Below are positions 18,668-28,210 of a stretch of 64,000 bases of DNA, piece by piece. Where the stretch lies: assembly GCF_000014225.1 (NCBI RefSeq), contig NC_008228.1:1426001-1490000 (forward strand), in the 5' to 3' direction. Source of the DNA: Paraglaciecola sp. T6c. Lineage in GTDB: Bacteria; Pseudomonadota; Gammaproteobacteria; Enterobacterales; Alteromonadaceae. The notes under the pieces were generated by a model. The model saw nothing but the letters and a program-made list of their open reading frames with translations, did not search any database and was not told the origin of the DNA. Position 1 is the first letter of the stretch; every line of letters starts with the position of its first letter. The translations under genes and the position numbers were made by a program.

Positions 18668-19624
18668 TTAAGGGTTTTTATTGCTAATAGATTTAAATAT
18701 GCCGGCAAAGGTACCGATCGCCCGAGCTGGAAAGTACACCGCATAGAAGGTGAATGTGTTTACAAAAGAGACCTTCAATGTATCTAAGCGATATAAACGT
18801 ATGGTGTATGCAAGTAAAGGTATCAGGGCTAGTATCGAACTAAGCAAGGCTAGGGCCATTTGCCCGGCGCATATTAGAATAAGCGCACACAGAATGCATA
18901 AAAAAATCGCTGGGGGAACAATAAAGCTTGGCCATTCCCTAATAGGGATGTGTCTACCTTCAATAGACTTTAAATTTGACTGCCCGCGCCATATCTCCTT
19001 GTCAAACATACCTTTTAAGGTTTTATCTTCACCTAAATGAATGTAATTAGCTGCTGAGGTATAAAACAGGGCGCCTAATTGCGCTGCTTTGTCAGTAAAA
19101 TAGTAATCTTCGCAGGTCAGCAGGTGTTCTGGAAACCCCCCAATTTTGTGAAATGCGTTTCGGGTGAGAAATAAATTTCTACCGGGTAAAAACGCCACGT
19201 TGGTGTCCAATTCTGCGTTGCTCAAACTCGTGCGAATTTTCTCTAGCGGCGGAGCCTCTGGTAGACAAATTTGCATAGCACTGGCAATAATTCGAGTTGG
19301 ATCGCAATCTAAGGTGTTCAACATTTGCTCAAGCCAGTTTTCTGACAAGTAGATATCCGCATCAAGAAACGCTAAAAACTCTCCGTGTGCTTGAGTCTCG
19401 CCGTAATTTCTAAGGGCCGATATGGTGTCTGACTCAGAACGTAAAAATGTGTTGATACGCAATGAATGGTCGTTACAAAAGGTGTGGCTTAGCGCCTCTT
19501 TTGTTTGACTGACGACGATGACTTCTACTTGAGATAAGTCAAAGGTTTGTTTAGCAATAGATTCAATGGTTTGAATTAACATTTCAAACCTTCCTTTGTG
19601 AGGAATGATAAAAGAAATCTGCAT
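18668..19624 (-). CDS. membrane-anchored glycosyltransferase family 2
   Basis: A 318-residue enzyme. It starts with ISFIIPHKGRFEMLIQTIESI, has VEVIVVSQTKE, then ALRNYGETQAHGEFLAFLDADIYL with the DXD metal-binding motif (about 93-95). PGRNLFLTRNAFHKIGGFPEHLLTCEDYYF includes the ED catalytic base. Two hydrophobic segments near residues 238-275 and a third at about 288-305 would anchor it to the inner membrane. It is separated from its neighbours by 3 and 30 bases, so it belongs to the same operon. Confidence 0.86.
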   Translation of the reverse strand: MQISFIIPHKGRFEMLIQTIESIAKQTFDLSQVEVIVVSQTKEALSHTFCNDHSLRINTFLRSESDTISALRNYGETQAHGEFLAFLDADIYLSENWLEQMLNTLDCDPTRIIASAMQICLPEAPPLEKIRTSLSNAELDTNVAFLPGRNLFLTRNAFHKIGGFPEHLLTCEDYYFTDKAAQLGALFYTSAANYIHLGEDKTLKGMFDKEIWRGQSNLKSIEGRHIPIREWPSFIVPPAIFLCILCALILICAGQMALALLSSILALIPLLAYTIRLYRLDTLKVSFVNTFTFYAVYFPARAIGTFAGIFKSISNKNP

Positions 19625-19654
19625 CTAGTTAGGTGTTCCTGAGTGTGTCACTGG

Positions 19655-22267
19655 CTATCCTAGCCTTTTTTTGAGCCAGTTTACTTCATTGCGAATTGAA
19701 AGTGCTAGCATACGTTTCCCAAATGCTTTTACCATGCGCGTCACATTTGAACCATTAGCATAAGCTGGGGCCGGCCAATCTATCTTTCGCTCGTTAAACT
19801 CAATTGGTAGCACAGCGTGCTTGAAGTAAGACGTTGGGCCGTCGTTTTGCATCAGCAAAACCATAATACGGGTATAGGTTTTAGTGTCACTTTGCTGTAA
19901 TCGAGACGAAACTTCGTTTTCAAAATACTCAGCTTTTTGCAAAAGTGAGTGATCGTGCTTATTTCCATAGAAATACGCGGCGCTAAGCACATGGGCTTTG
20001 CGCAAGTCTTGAGCCGTCCACGTATCATTTGGATATTCTAAAATTTCGGGTTTATCGAGATACATATATTCATGTTCGAGCATCCACTGAGCAAAACGTA
20101 GCAGTCCATCTCGCGCATAATAAAAAGCGTCATCAAACTCCTTACTAATGCACTTAATGTCCAGATAACGCACTAAAGATTGCAGAAAAACTGTGTAAAA
20201 CCAGGTTTCTTCGACGTTGCTCAAATGACGTAATGTGATGTCTTCATTTGGGTGAATAGTATGTCGGATAACATGTTCAACGCTTTGCAGGGATGCACGT
20301 TCGCTTGTGACCACATAACTGTCGAGCAACGCGTTAATGTAATTCGCGGTACCACGATCAAGGGGATACTGGCCGGTAAAATGGTTCTTTAAGCCGAGCA
20401 CATGTCTGTTTTTAAGAGCAAGTAACAACTCTAGGCATGTATTGCCGCCCTCATACACATAGGTGATCCATTGGGTTAGTGTTTGCACGGCTTCTTTGGC
20501 GTTTGGGTTGCCAGTCAGTAAGTAATACAGCGCAAGGCCTGATGTGTAACAATGTTGGCCGCCTGGTCCGCCGCCGCCAGCGTGATCCTGATACGCACCT
20601 TTACCTTGAAGTTTTGAATATGAACGATGACTCGATGTAAAAGCCTGCAAATAATGATCAGTGTGCCAAAAAAGGCCGCCATTATATTCGTCTTTGTCCT
20701 GTTTAGTATGATAAATATCGATATCAATGACATGCTTGGCTAAGTCATCCGCAAGGGTAAACCATCGTGGATCGTTACTCAGTAAGAATTGGCGTAAGAA
20801 GCCAAATATAGGATCGTATTGATTATTGTAATGGGACACAAAAAGTGAACTGTCTTTGTGTTCAGCCGTTTCGTGATCAGCGTAAATATCACCGAAATTC
20901 CGCCATCCGTATTCATCGAGCTGTTCACGTTTTTCAAAAAAATTATTTTGTGACTGCAACCCGTTATTTATCAAGTTTTGTATTGTGCTATGTGTATTTT
21001 GACACTCTGTATACAGCGGTATTTCACTATGTATATATTCACCACAAAGACGGACACCTTTACTACTCCTAGTGATTTCGTCAAGTGCGTCAGGTTTATC
21101 GTTAGTTGAGAGCCATACTGAATGTGTGCTTTTTTCACCACCTTGAAGTTCGTGCAGGTGGTTTTTCTGGGCAGGAAAAAAGCTGAGTAGCATCTCCTTA
21201 GGTGTCATGGTTATCGAAGTAGGAAATTTCTGCCAAAAATTGTCAATCGTAAAACTTACCTTCTTATCCCAATATACTAACGGCGTCGCCCGTTGACCCG
21301 AAGAAATGACCTCGCCTTCTTTAGCGACTTGATAGCCATTAACACTAAAAGGGAGGGTGTTTCTATGATCAACGTGCACCGGGCTTAGCCAATTCTTACC
21401 ACCACTTGAAAATTGTTGAATACTCACGTCACTTGTATTTGTGGCCGCTTCTGTTAGATGAGTTTGCCACGGGCTGTCCTGTTCTGTTCGATATTGAAAA
21501 GTTGAGGCTCCATCGCCTTTCATAGAAAGGTTGAGGGCTGAAAAGTAAAACGAATTGGCATCCCCTAAATCCCAACTCCCGCCTGAGTGCACTGCCGCAT
21601 TCGCGTTGTGTAGGGTGACATCTAACTTTATCGCTTCGTGGGCGGCGGTTAATAGAAAAACGCTCGTTGATGAAATATTCGAAACGGTGTCGTCATCTAC
21701 GGGCGCATAAGTCATGTCGACCTGCACCGATAAACCGTAGATAGAGCCATCAAGTAGGGACAGGGTGTCGTCTATGGATACAAGACAGGATGAAATGGCA
21801 CATGGATGGCTATGGGCGTCATGTAAGTTCAGGCAACCTCGGATAACATTATTGGCGTGATCTGTTGTGCCTGACGCGATTGAAAAGCTGCCATCAGCAT
21901 GGGTTAACGTAAAGCGATAAAGAGAATGAGTGACTGTAGTGTGTGAGTCATTCGAAACATAAGTTAGGCACTTTGGTACACTTGCGGTCTCGCTTTGCTT
22001 GGCCTTAGTAACCTTAAATATTAGGTCTTCTCTTAACTGCTCGGGAACGGCAAAGGTTAAATGTAGCCATTTGATACTGCCATCAGGCCAATTGGCGAGT
22101 GCTTTTGCCCCACACGATATTGGCCCTCCATTTGCTAGTAGCTGACTCGCTGTAAGTTCATACAACACCCCTTGTGCTAGAGGCACGCTCACAGAAGTGA
22201 CAGCGCTGTCTTGCAATGAGTCTAATTTTATGGGAACAGAGTAGTCACCGGCATTTTCAGTTATCAT
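19655..22267 (-). CDS. PcRGLX/YetA-like (exo-polysaccharide lyase-like) protein, no signal peptide
   Basis: An 870-residue protein. The N-terminal third is beta-rich. PLAQGVLYELTASQL then ANWPDGSIKWLHLTF (59-73) closely fits the RIFT-barrel start of the exo-rhamnogalacturonan lyase (PL26, PcRGLX) family. The central and C-terminal region (about 420-830) is helical with AGGGGPGGQHCYTSGLALYYLLTG near residue 565, a pattern of alpha/alpha-toroid lyases. I see no secretion signal. Lyases in EPS loci trim or release polymer, usually in the periplasm, so the missing export signal is odd. Catalysis is unproven, and it could instead be a structural or synthesis factor. Gaps to neighbours are 30 and 7 bases. 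Confidence 0.68.
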   Translation of the reverse strand: MITENAGDYSVPIKLDSLQDSAVTSVSVPLAQGVLYELTASQLLANGGPISCGAKALANWPDGSIKWLHLTFAVPEQLREDLIFKVTKAKQSETASVPKCLTYVSNDSHTTVTHSLYRFTLTHADGSFSIASGTTDHANNVIRGCLNLHDAHSHPCAISSCLVSIDDTLSLLDGSIYGLSVQVDMTYAPVDDDTVSNISSTSVFLLTAAHEAIKLDVTLHNANAAVHSGGSWDLGDANSFYFSALNLSMKGDGASTFQYRTEQDSPWQTHLTEAATNTSDVSIQQFSSGGKNWLSPVHVDHRNTLPFSVNGYQVAKEGEVISSGQRATPLVYWDKKVSFTIDNFWQKFPTSITMTPKEMLLSFFPAQKNHLHELQGGEKSTHSVWLSTNDKPDALDEITRSSKGVRLCGEYIHSEIPLYTECQNTHSTIQNLINNGLQSQNNFFEKREQLDEYGWRNFGDIYADHETAEHKDSSLFVSHYNNQYDPIFGFLRQFLLSNDPRWFTLADDLAKHVIDIDIYHTKQDKDEYNGGLFWHTDHYLQAFTSSHRSYSKLQGKGAYQDHAGGGGPGGQHCYTSGLALYYLLTGNPNAKEAVQTLTQWITYVYEGGNTCLELLLALKNRHVLGLKNHFTGQYPLDRGTANYINALLDSYVVTSERASLQSVEHVIRHTIHPNEDITLRHLSNVEETWFYTVFLQSLVRYLDIKCISKEFDDAFYYARDGLLRFAQWMLEHEYMYLDKPEILEYPNDTWTAQDLRKAHVLSAAYFYGNKHDHSLLQKAEYFENEVSSRLQQSDTKTYTRIMVLLMQNDGPTSYFKHAVLPIEFNERKIDWPAPAYANGSNVTRMVKAFGKRMLALSIRNEVNWLKKRLG

Positions 22268-22274
22268 TTTTATT

Positions 22275-23411
22275 CTAATGTCTCAATATGTTTGGTAGTG
22301 CGTTTTTATATCGTCGTGCACATTCTCGTAGACGCATAAACACAGTGGGTTGATAAAAACAAACCAGTGTTTGGCTTGTTTCAGGGAGGTTTGATAACGA
22401 ACGCTTGTAGCGTGCTTCCCCTGCTAAAAAGCTATACTTACTGACTTTTTCAGCTATGGCTTGTTCGATTATATATGCATGTGCAAGTAATCCGACTTTG
22501 ACTCTGTTGTCGTCATGGCCGTTTATGGCAGACAGGTAAAAATACCAAGTGTCATCATCTATTAGTAGATATATGTAGGCGATTGGTTTTTTATCGAGAG
22601 TGAGGCAGTAAAGTCGGGTTTTATTCGTTACATCATCTTCAAAAATCAGATGTCTATGAAATTGCTCAAAAATCGGGTTATCAAATCCACTGCCAAATTC
22701 TGTATCTCTCCATTTATCTTTGTGTAGTCGAGATATATCTTCTAGGAACGTTTCTTTCTGGGCTGCGGTTTGAGCCACGGTAAGCGCTAATTCACCTGAT
22801 TGTGTTAATAGCTTTTCTGTACGCCTAATTTGCGAACGAGTGTTTTTCGATAAATCAGCCAAGTAATCATTTAAATTGGCTTTGTAGCGTAAGTCGACTT
22901 CGAAATCGGGAGAGCTAATGACTTCTCGACAAGAAGGCCAGTTTAGTTTAAGTGAATTAATCACTTTTGAATTCGTTAATCCAAAATACAATTCGTGCCA
23001 CAGTTTTTTTTGCGCAAACAGATATTCCAACATGGCTAAACGAATCTGCTCTTTGTTGTTCTGATGCAACAGAAAATCGTTATGCTCAATCCACATTTGA
23101 TCTGACGCCTGCTCACCTTTTCTATGCAGCCATAGTTGCTTGATATCTATTCTGCTCGAAGAACGGGCGTTTCGCTGTATTAAAAAAGCTAAACCTACAC
23201 AGCGGGTATTTTCATATGCAGCTAACACAACCGGCACAGAATTTATTGACGTTAACCATGCTTTTATCCATGACCAATTAAGAAAAACGCTAGCATCAGA
23301 CTGTTTATAAAGGTCGCTCCACAGCGCCTCATGTAGCGCAATATCTTCCAGTGGATAATGAGTGATGGTATAGATACGATTTACTCGGTTGAAATATACT
23401 AAACAGGCCAA
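22275..23411 (-). CDS. CelD/BcsL-like GNAT acetyltransferase
   Basis: A 378-residue protein of the CelD/BcsL/FemAB-like acetyltransferase group. It has FLNWSWIKAWLTSI (about 42-55), YLADLSKNTRSQIRRTEKLL (about 184-203), LHKDKWRDTEFGSGFDNPIF and LYCLTLDKKPIAYIYLLIDDDTWYFYLSAI, then a late EARYKRSL segment. It probably acylates a sugar or lipid precursor of the EPS. The only start in frame near the beginning is TTG at 23411; no ATG is available for many codons, so the N-terminus is uncertain. It starts 36 bases after the prsT stop and continues the operon. Confidence 0.75.
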   Translation of the reverse strand: MACLVYFNRVNRIYTITHYPLEDIALHEALWSDLYKQSDASVFLNWSWIKAWLTSINSVPVVLAAYENTRCVGLAFLIQRNARSSSRIDIKQLWLHRKGEQASDQMWIEHNDFLLHQNNKEQIRLAMLEYLFAQKKLWHELYFGLTNSKVINSLKLNWPSCREVISSPDFEVDLRYKANLNDYLADLSKNTRSQIRRTEKLLTQSGELALTVAQTAAQKETFLEDISRLHKDKWRDTEFGSGFDNPIFEQFHRHLIFEDDVTNKTRLYCLTLDKKPIAYIYLLIDDDTWYFYLSAINGHDDNRVKVGLLAHAYIIEQAIAEKVSKYSFLAGEARYKRSLSNLPETSQTLVCFYQPTVFMRLRECARRYKNALPNILRH

Positions 23412-23447
23412 GCAACAAACATTTGCTAGGCCTGCGACTGCCGTGAC

Positions 23448-26204
23448 TTAAATACTGGTGCTGAGGCGCGACAGTGTGTCTTTCTCAGTATCATTAGCAG
23501 GCTTAAATCGGTTGATAAGCCCTTTAGCTTTATCTTTACTGCCTGTAGCGATCAACAGCTCAATCAGATGGAGGGTAATTTCATTGTTTTTCGGTAATTC
23601 CGCATTTGCTTTTTTGATATAGGTTAGCGCGTCTGAAAATTGATTGTTTCTAAACAGTGCCCAACCCAAAGTATCCATAGCATAAGGGGAGTTTGGCTGT
23701 ATCTGAATAGCTTGTTGAGCTAGCTCGATAGCTAGAGGGATTTCCTCTTTTCTAATGGCAAGCGCTGAATAATTGTTTAATGTTACAAAGTCTTTAGGAT
23801 TCATATCCAGTAAGCCCTTATAATATATCTCCGCCGCGTCAAGAGCGCCGTTTCGAGTATAGTACTCAGCAATGTAATGGATGTTTTTATACTTAACTCG
23901 CCTTTTCGCCGTTTGCTGTACTAAATAATTTCCGCCAAGTTGAACCTTACCCACTTTCGCAAGGGCTTCCGCAAGAGGGATAGCCGTGTCCCATGATGGA
24001 TTTTCTGAATAGTAATGGCTGAGGAGCTCACTCGCTTTCTGATATTCTTTATTGTGAAGAGCAATTTCTCCATTAAATAGCTCAAACATAGGGGAACTGT
24101 GCCCTTCAGAATTCATCTTTTCGATTTTTTGTTTTGCTCTAGAGATTTCTCCCGCTCGAATAAGTGCTCGAATATTAAGTACTGTGAGGCGAGGATCATG
24201 CGGGATAGCAGTCTCAGCACGGCTAGCTAACTCTGCTGCTTCAACATGTAAACCATACTGATTAAGTAGGTTTATTTGCTTGTTCCAGCTAAGCGTATTT
24301 CTCGGGAAGATATTTACAAGCGTCTCAAAAGTTAATTTTGCGTTCCTAAAATCATCCATCTCTATATAAGTTTGACCTAATTCAGATAATACAAAGAAGT
24401 CTTTCTGATTTTTGATGTCTTTTAAGACCGTCAATGCTTTTTGATATTCACCTTGATAGTTAAAAATCGTTGCTAATCCCACTTTTAGCTCTAGAGGTTC
24501 TTCCTCAACATCAGTAGGTCTGTTATCCAATAAAGACTGAAGCAGCGTCTCGATAGACTTAAGGTCATCTTGCTGTATTGCTAGGTTAATAATGGTTAGG
24601 ACTAGCTGAAATTTACCCTCGGCATTATTAGACGACAGCAACAGCTTCTCAGCCAACGTTCGCGCTTCATCAAAACGCTTTTCGCGAGCATTCATCAACA
24701 TCAAGAAACGCATTGCTGGATAATTATCCGGCGCTAACTCAAGTACTTTTTGTAGAGTTGCTCTAGCCTCAACATTATTGTTTAACTGCTGCAGCAAGTA
24801 GGATTCAAGCACTAACCCATCTATTTGGTTTGTTTCTTGCCAGCGCTTGGCAATAGACAACGCTTGTTCTGAATCGTTCGCCTGCATATGGGCCTGAGCG
24901 AGCAAGCTCCATGCCTCGCTCAACGTAGCATCAATCGCAATTGCTGACTCTAGACTCTCTATGCCTGACTGATCCCCAGAAGATAGTTTTACCAATCCTT
25001 CTCGCAAGAGCGTTACCGCATTATTAGGATCGCCGTCTTTCGCTTGTTTGAACAAACTTTTAGATTCTTCGATGTCTCCTTCTCGGAATTTAATCATCGC
25101 AGCATTCTCAAGTAAGCTTGATTTCTGAATATCTTGGCCTGAGATACCTTCAAGCAGTTGAGCTAAATTATCAGTTTCACCTAATCTAATTTTAACATCA
25201 GCCAATAATCTATTGGCCATATGATCGCGAGGTATATTTCTAGAAGCTCTTGATAAATATTTGTAAGCACTTTCAGTTCGCTCAATTTTGTAAGCACTGA
25301 TACCAGCAAGGAGATTACTTTGCGTACTATTAATACCGTTTTGTATCGCAAACTCAGCTGCATCGAATGCTTCTTTATAATTATCTTCGCTAATGTAAAT
25401 TTGTGACATTAGTAAATTCGCATACGCGCTTCTGGCGTTTACCTTCAAAAGCCCATCGATAAGTACTCGAGCTTTCTCAAGTTTTTCAGCTTTTATCAAT
25501 ATTTCTGCCAATTGAAACTGAATAACATAGTATTCTGGAGATGAGTTAACGACTTTTTCTAAAGCACTGATAGCTGAATCGTAATCTTTTAATTGCGCCT
25601 TAATTAAACCTGTAACGATGAGTTTCTCAATTTTGTTCCGTTCTAAATCCACGAAGCTAGATAAATCGCTGTTAGCTTGCTCGTAGTTGCCTTGAGAGAA
25701 ATCAAAATAAACCTGCGCTAATGTTTTATCGTCACCGATTAATGTTGAAAAATCAGTATTAATAGCATCATTATCAGAGGTGTTTTTTAAGTTAGCTAAG
25801 AAAGTAAACAAAGAGATACTGCTAAGTACCTCAGTATCATTACTGGTAAAATCTTGTGTTAATCTTATGAGGCGGTCAAAGTCATTTTGATAATAAATGG
25901 CTTTGACTAGGGCTGGATAAACAGAATCTTTGGATTCGCCCAACTCTAAAGCTTTGCGTAGTTCTTTTTCTGATTCATCAAATAACCCCGCGACAAGGTA
26001 ATATTGGCCTAAGTTCGTGCGCGCGTCTTTATTTTTGGGCGCTAAAGCGATGGCATTTTTCAAATCAATGATAGCGGCTTGCGTGTCGTTTTTCTGATAT
26101 TGCTCTTTAGCGCTCGCGATGTATTCTTCTGCGGACTTGCTGTCGCAGCCTATCAGGGTAAGTGCTGAAACTACGACTAGAGATGATAAAATTTTGATGC
26201 GCAT
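23448..26204 (-). CDS. prsT: PEP-CTERM system TPR-repeat lipoprotein PrsT
   Basis: A 918-residue lipoprotein. The start is set at 26204 because a good ribosome site (GGAG) precedes it and the next residues form a lipoprotein signal: MRIKILSSLVVVSALTLIGC, with lipobox LIGC and Cys20. A longer frame from 26246 would put 14 hydrophilic residues before the signal. The rest is helical TPR repeats, for example AIIDLKNAIALAPKNKDARTN and AIELAQQAIQIQPNSPYA. The family marks exosortase-A EPS loci and is thought to act in the periplasm as a scaffold for polymer assembly or export. It is the first gene of the long minus-strand EPS run. Confidence 0.87.
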   Translation of the reverse strand: MRIKILSSLVVVSALTLIGCDSKSAEEYIASAKEQYQKNDTQAAIIDLKNAIALAPKNKDARTNLGQYYLVAGLFDESEKELRKALELGESKDSVYPALVKAIYYQNDFDRLIRLTQDFTSNDTEVLSSISLFTFLANLKNTSDNDAINTDFSTLIGDDKTLAQVYFDFSQGNYEQANSDLSSFVDLERNKIEKLIVTGLIKAQLKDYDSAISALEKVVNSSPEYYVIQFQLAEILIKAEKLEKARVLIDGLLKVNARSAYANLLMSQIYISEDNYKEAFDAAEFAIQNGINSTQSNLLAGISAYKIERTESAYKYLSRASRNIPRDHMANRLLADVKIRLGETDNLAQLLEGISGQDIQKSSLLENAAMIKFREGDIEESKSLFKQAKDGDPNNAVTLLREGLVKLSSGDQSGIESLESAIAIDATLSEAWSLLAQAHMQANDSEQALSIAKRWQETNQIDGLVLESYLLQQLNNNVEARATLQKVLELAPDNYPAMRFLMLMNAREKRFDEARTLAEKLLLSSNNAEGKFQLVLTIINLAIQQDDLKSIETLLQSLLDNRPTDVEEEPLELKVGLATIFNYQGEYQKALTVLKDIKNQKDFFVLSELGQTYIEMDDFRNAKLTFETLVNIFPRNTLSWNKQINLLNQYGLHVEAAELASRAETAIPHDPRLTVLNIRALIRAGEISRAKQKIEKMNSEGHSSPMFELFNGEIALHNKEYQKASELLSHYYSENPSWDTAIPLAEALAKVGKVQLGGNYLVQQTAKRRVKYKNIHYIAEYYTRNGALDAAEIYYKGLLDMNPKDFVTLNNYSALAIRKEEIPLAIELAQQAIQIQPNSPYAMDTLGWALFRNNQFSDALTYIKKANAELPKNNEITLHLIELLIATGSKDKAKGLINRFKPANDTEKDTLSRLSTSI

Positions 26205-26355
26205 ACTAACTCCATTAGTTAATTCTTCTTGCTGCTCTAGGTTCACTCACCGGCGAGGCAGTGGCACAGCGAAAGAGTATCACCACTGTATTGTATTATC
26301 ATATTAGGAACAATATGAGATGTTAAAACATAAACTAGCAAAATACTGGTGTTTG

Positions 26356-27984
26356 TTAAGGGTTATACCTGTCGGGTGCTAAAATTCCATTTGGGTCAAT
26401 GGCTTGCTTTAAAAGAGTCGTTGTCTGCCAGAAAATACCATCAGCAGGTAAAGCGGCTTGCTGTGTTATGTTCATGCGATAAGGTACAAATCCTTTCTTA
26501 CATCCCTCGATGAAAAGTTCTTTCAAACATAGGTGTGCTGCGGACACCGCTTCAGGACTCTCCAAATTAAAAACAAGCGGTACAGTAGAGTCAATACAGT
26601 CATGTTTCAGATTTGTAAATGTGATCAAAGGCTCTATTCCGTACTTAGGTGTGGTTTCTCTGATAAATGAGACGAATTCAGTTAGCACCTCTGGAGCCAT
26701 TTTAATAAGCGGTGCGTACCACAGCAAGCCACATTTGTCCCTGTCTGGTAGAAGGTCATTACTTTTATCAACCTCAACCCTAGGGTTGCGCCAGTATGCA
26801 AGGGGCAGGGCAACCTGATTGGGTTTGCCCAACATAATTTCGATTCCTTCATCCAGGGTGCTTAATTGGGATTTTATTTTGTCAATGGCGGCGTTCGATG
26901 GCAAAGGTAAGTTGAGGATAAATTTGGCGACGTTAATCAGCCAGCTATTTGAAAAATTAAGTTGACCTAAGTGTTTTGCCCGTCGCTTAAACTGCTTTTG
27001 GGTGGCTGAAACCACTTTTTTGGAGCCGTAAATAGTACCGACTATCATCCATTGGGGTAAGCGCTGCTCTTTGGCTATCGTTTCAACTTGCTTATCACTC
27101 ATGACATTGTGCTGACCTTGACCGTTTGGGTTTTGGGCAACCATTGATACTAGACGACGGCGATCCATTAAGTTGATAGAGCCAATAATACCTTCTGAAT
27201 CTAGCAAGTTCTGCTCTATAAGGGCGACTGCATCGGAGAATTTTTCTGAATCAAAGACTTGTAAGTAGAAGGCACTAAAATGCTGGGGCTTAGGGGCGAG
27301 ACGAATCGTCATTTCGGTGACAATGCCAAAGTTACTTTGAGTGAATAAACCATCTATATACGGACCCAAACCCCATTTAAAGGTTTTATCAATATAGTCA
27401 TAGGAAGAACCATCTAAGGCTGAAACCGCCGATTCAAATTTCGTATGACACAAATTAGGGTGAGGAAGATATGCTTTTAACGCGTTGACCGCAGCAAAAT
27501 GATCCGTTCTGGGGGTGATACCATAACCTCGTTCTAATGCATTTCCTAAAATACTGCAGTGGGGCCCCGCACCGGTAACAGGCACCATAAATGGCCAGTC
27601 GTTTTCTTGTAAAAAATTAAATAAATCCTGCTGAGTCACACCTGGTTGAACCGTCACTAACCCCGCTTTTTTATTATTGGGGATAATAGACTTAAGTGCG
27701 CTTAAATCTACAACCACTCTTGGGCCATTAATGGGAGTATTTTGAATTGAACCATAACCCCAGTTATTTCCGGTGCTAATGGGGTATAAGTAGAACTGAT
27801 ATTTATTCGCTAACTGCAGTAGTTTGGGTATGGCAGACTCGTTTGTTATTTGAACAGCGAAGTCAATAACAACATCGTCAGAGAAAGTCGTTTTACCAAA
27901 ACGCTTAGTCGCACTCTCTTTAGTAAAAAGTACAGCTTCAGTATCAGGTATTACCTCGCGTATCAGTTTCATTAAATCCATCAT
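26356..27984 (-). CDS. FAD-binding oxidase, vanillyl-alcohol-oxidase/p-cresol methylhydroxylase type
   Basis: A 542-residue flavoprotein. The PP-loop FAD domain shows VQITNESAIPKLLQLANKY, YPISTGNNWGYGS (about 73-85), VVVDLSALKSI and VTVQPGVTQQDLFNFL. VPVTGAGPHCSILGNALERGYG follows, and FTQSNFGIVTEMTIRL ends the domain. The C-terminal half fits the VAO cap with a final GILAPDRY. No signal peptide is seen. Substrates of this class are usually phenols or secondary alcohols; here it is unknown. It lies between prsT and the PEP-CTERM gene with gaps of about 150 and 226 bases, so its link to the EPS is by position only. Confidence 0.8.
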   Translation of the reverse strand: MMDLMKLIREVIPDTEAVLFTKESATKRFGKTTFSDDVVIDFAVQITNESAIPKLLQLANKYQFYLYPISTGNNWGYGSIQNTPINGPRVVVDLSALKSIIPNNKKAGLVTVQPGVTQQDLFNFLQENDWPFMVPVTGAGPHCSILGNALERGYGITPRTDHFAAVNALKAYLPHPNLCHTKFESAVSALDGSSYDYIDKTFKWGLGPYIDGLFTQSNFGIVTEMTIRLAPKPQHFSAFYLQVFDSEKFSDAVALIEQNLLDSEGIIGSINLMDRRRLVSMVAQNPNGQGQHNVMSDKQVETIAKEQRLPQWMIVGTIYGSKKVVSATQKQFKRRAKHLGQLNFSNSWLINVAKFILNLPLPSNAAIDKIKSQLSTLDEGIEIMLGKPNQVALPLAYWRNPRVEVDKSNDLLPDRDKCGLLWYAPLIKMAPEVLTEFVSFIRETTPKYGIEPLITFTNLKHDCIDSTVPLVFNLESPEAVSAAHLCLKELFIEGCKKGFVPYRMNITQQAALPADGIFWQTTTLLKQAIDPNGILAPDRYNP

Positions 27985-28166
27985 AAATCCAAAATAACTT
28001 ATCCAATAGGAGCAGTCTACTACACAACATCAGACCTGCGAATGTAAATGGAATATTTGTTTTTCAACTAGACGATATGTTATTCGATTATTAATCATGG
28101 TGATGTTTAAGCACGGAAAAGAAGAGAAATAAAAATTACGAAAATGATACGTTGAATTTGAGTTAT

Positions 28167-28193
28167 AAAAAAAGCCGGCAAGCCGGCTTTTTG
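28167..28193 (-). terminator. intrinsic terminator of the PEP-CTERM gene
   Basis: Symmetric hairpin AAAAAGCCGGC-AA-GCCGGCTTTTT, 18 bases beyond the stop at 28211. Read on the minus strand it has a GC-rich stem and a run of seven T. It separates the PEP-CTERM gene from the FAD oxidase gene, so the PEP-CTERM gene is probably monocistronic. Confidence 0.85.
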
Positions 28194-28210
28194 TGAAGAG
28201 TAATTAACTC

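Noticed and set aside
26205-26355. TGGCAC and TGGTGATACTC-TTTCGC segments upstream of prsT as a sigma-54 promoter
   Set aside because: The GG-GC distance is 14 bases instead of 12, so RpoN would not bind. No clear sigma-70 promoter was seen either.
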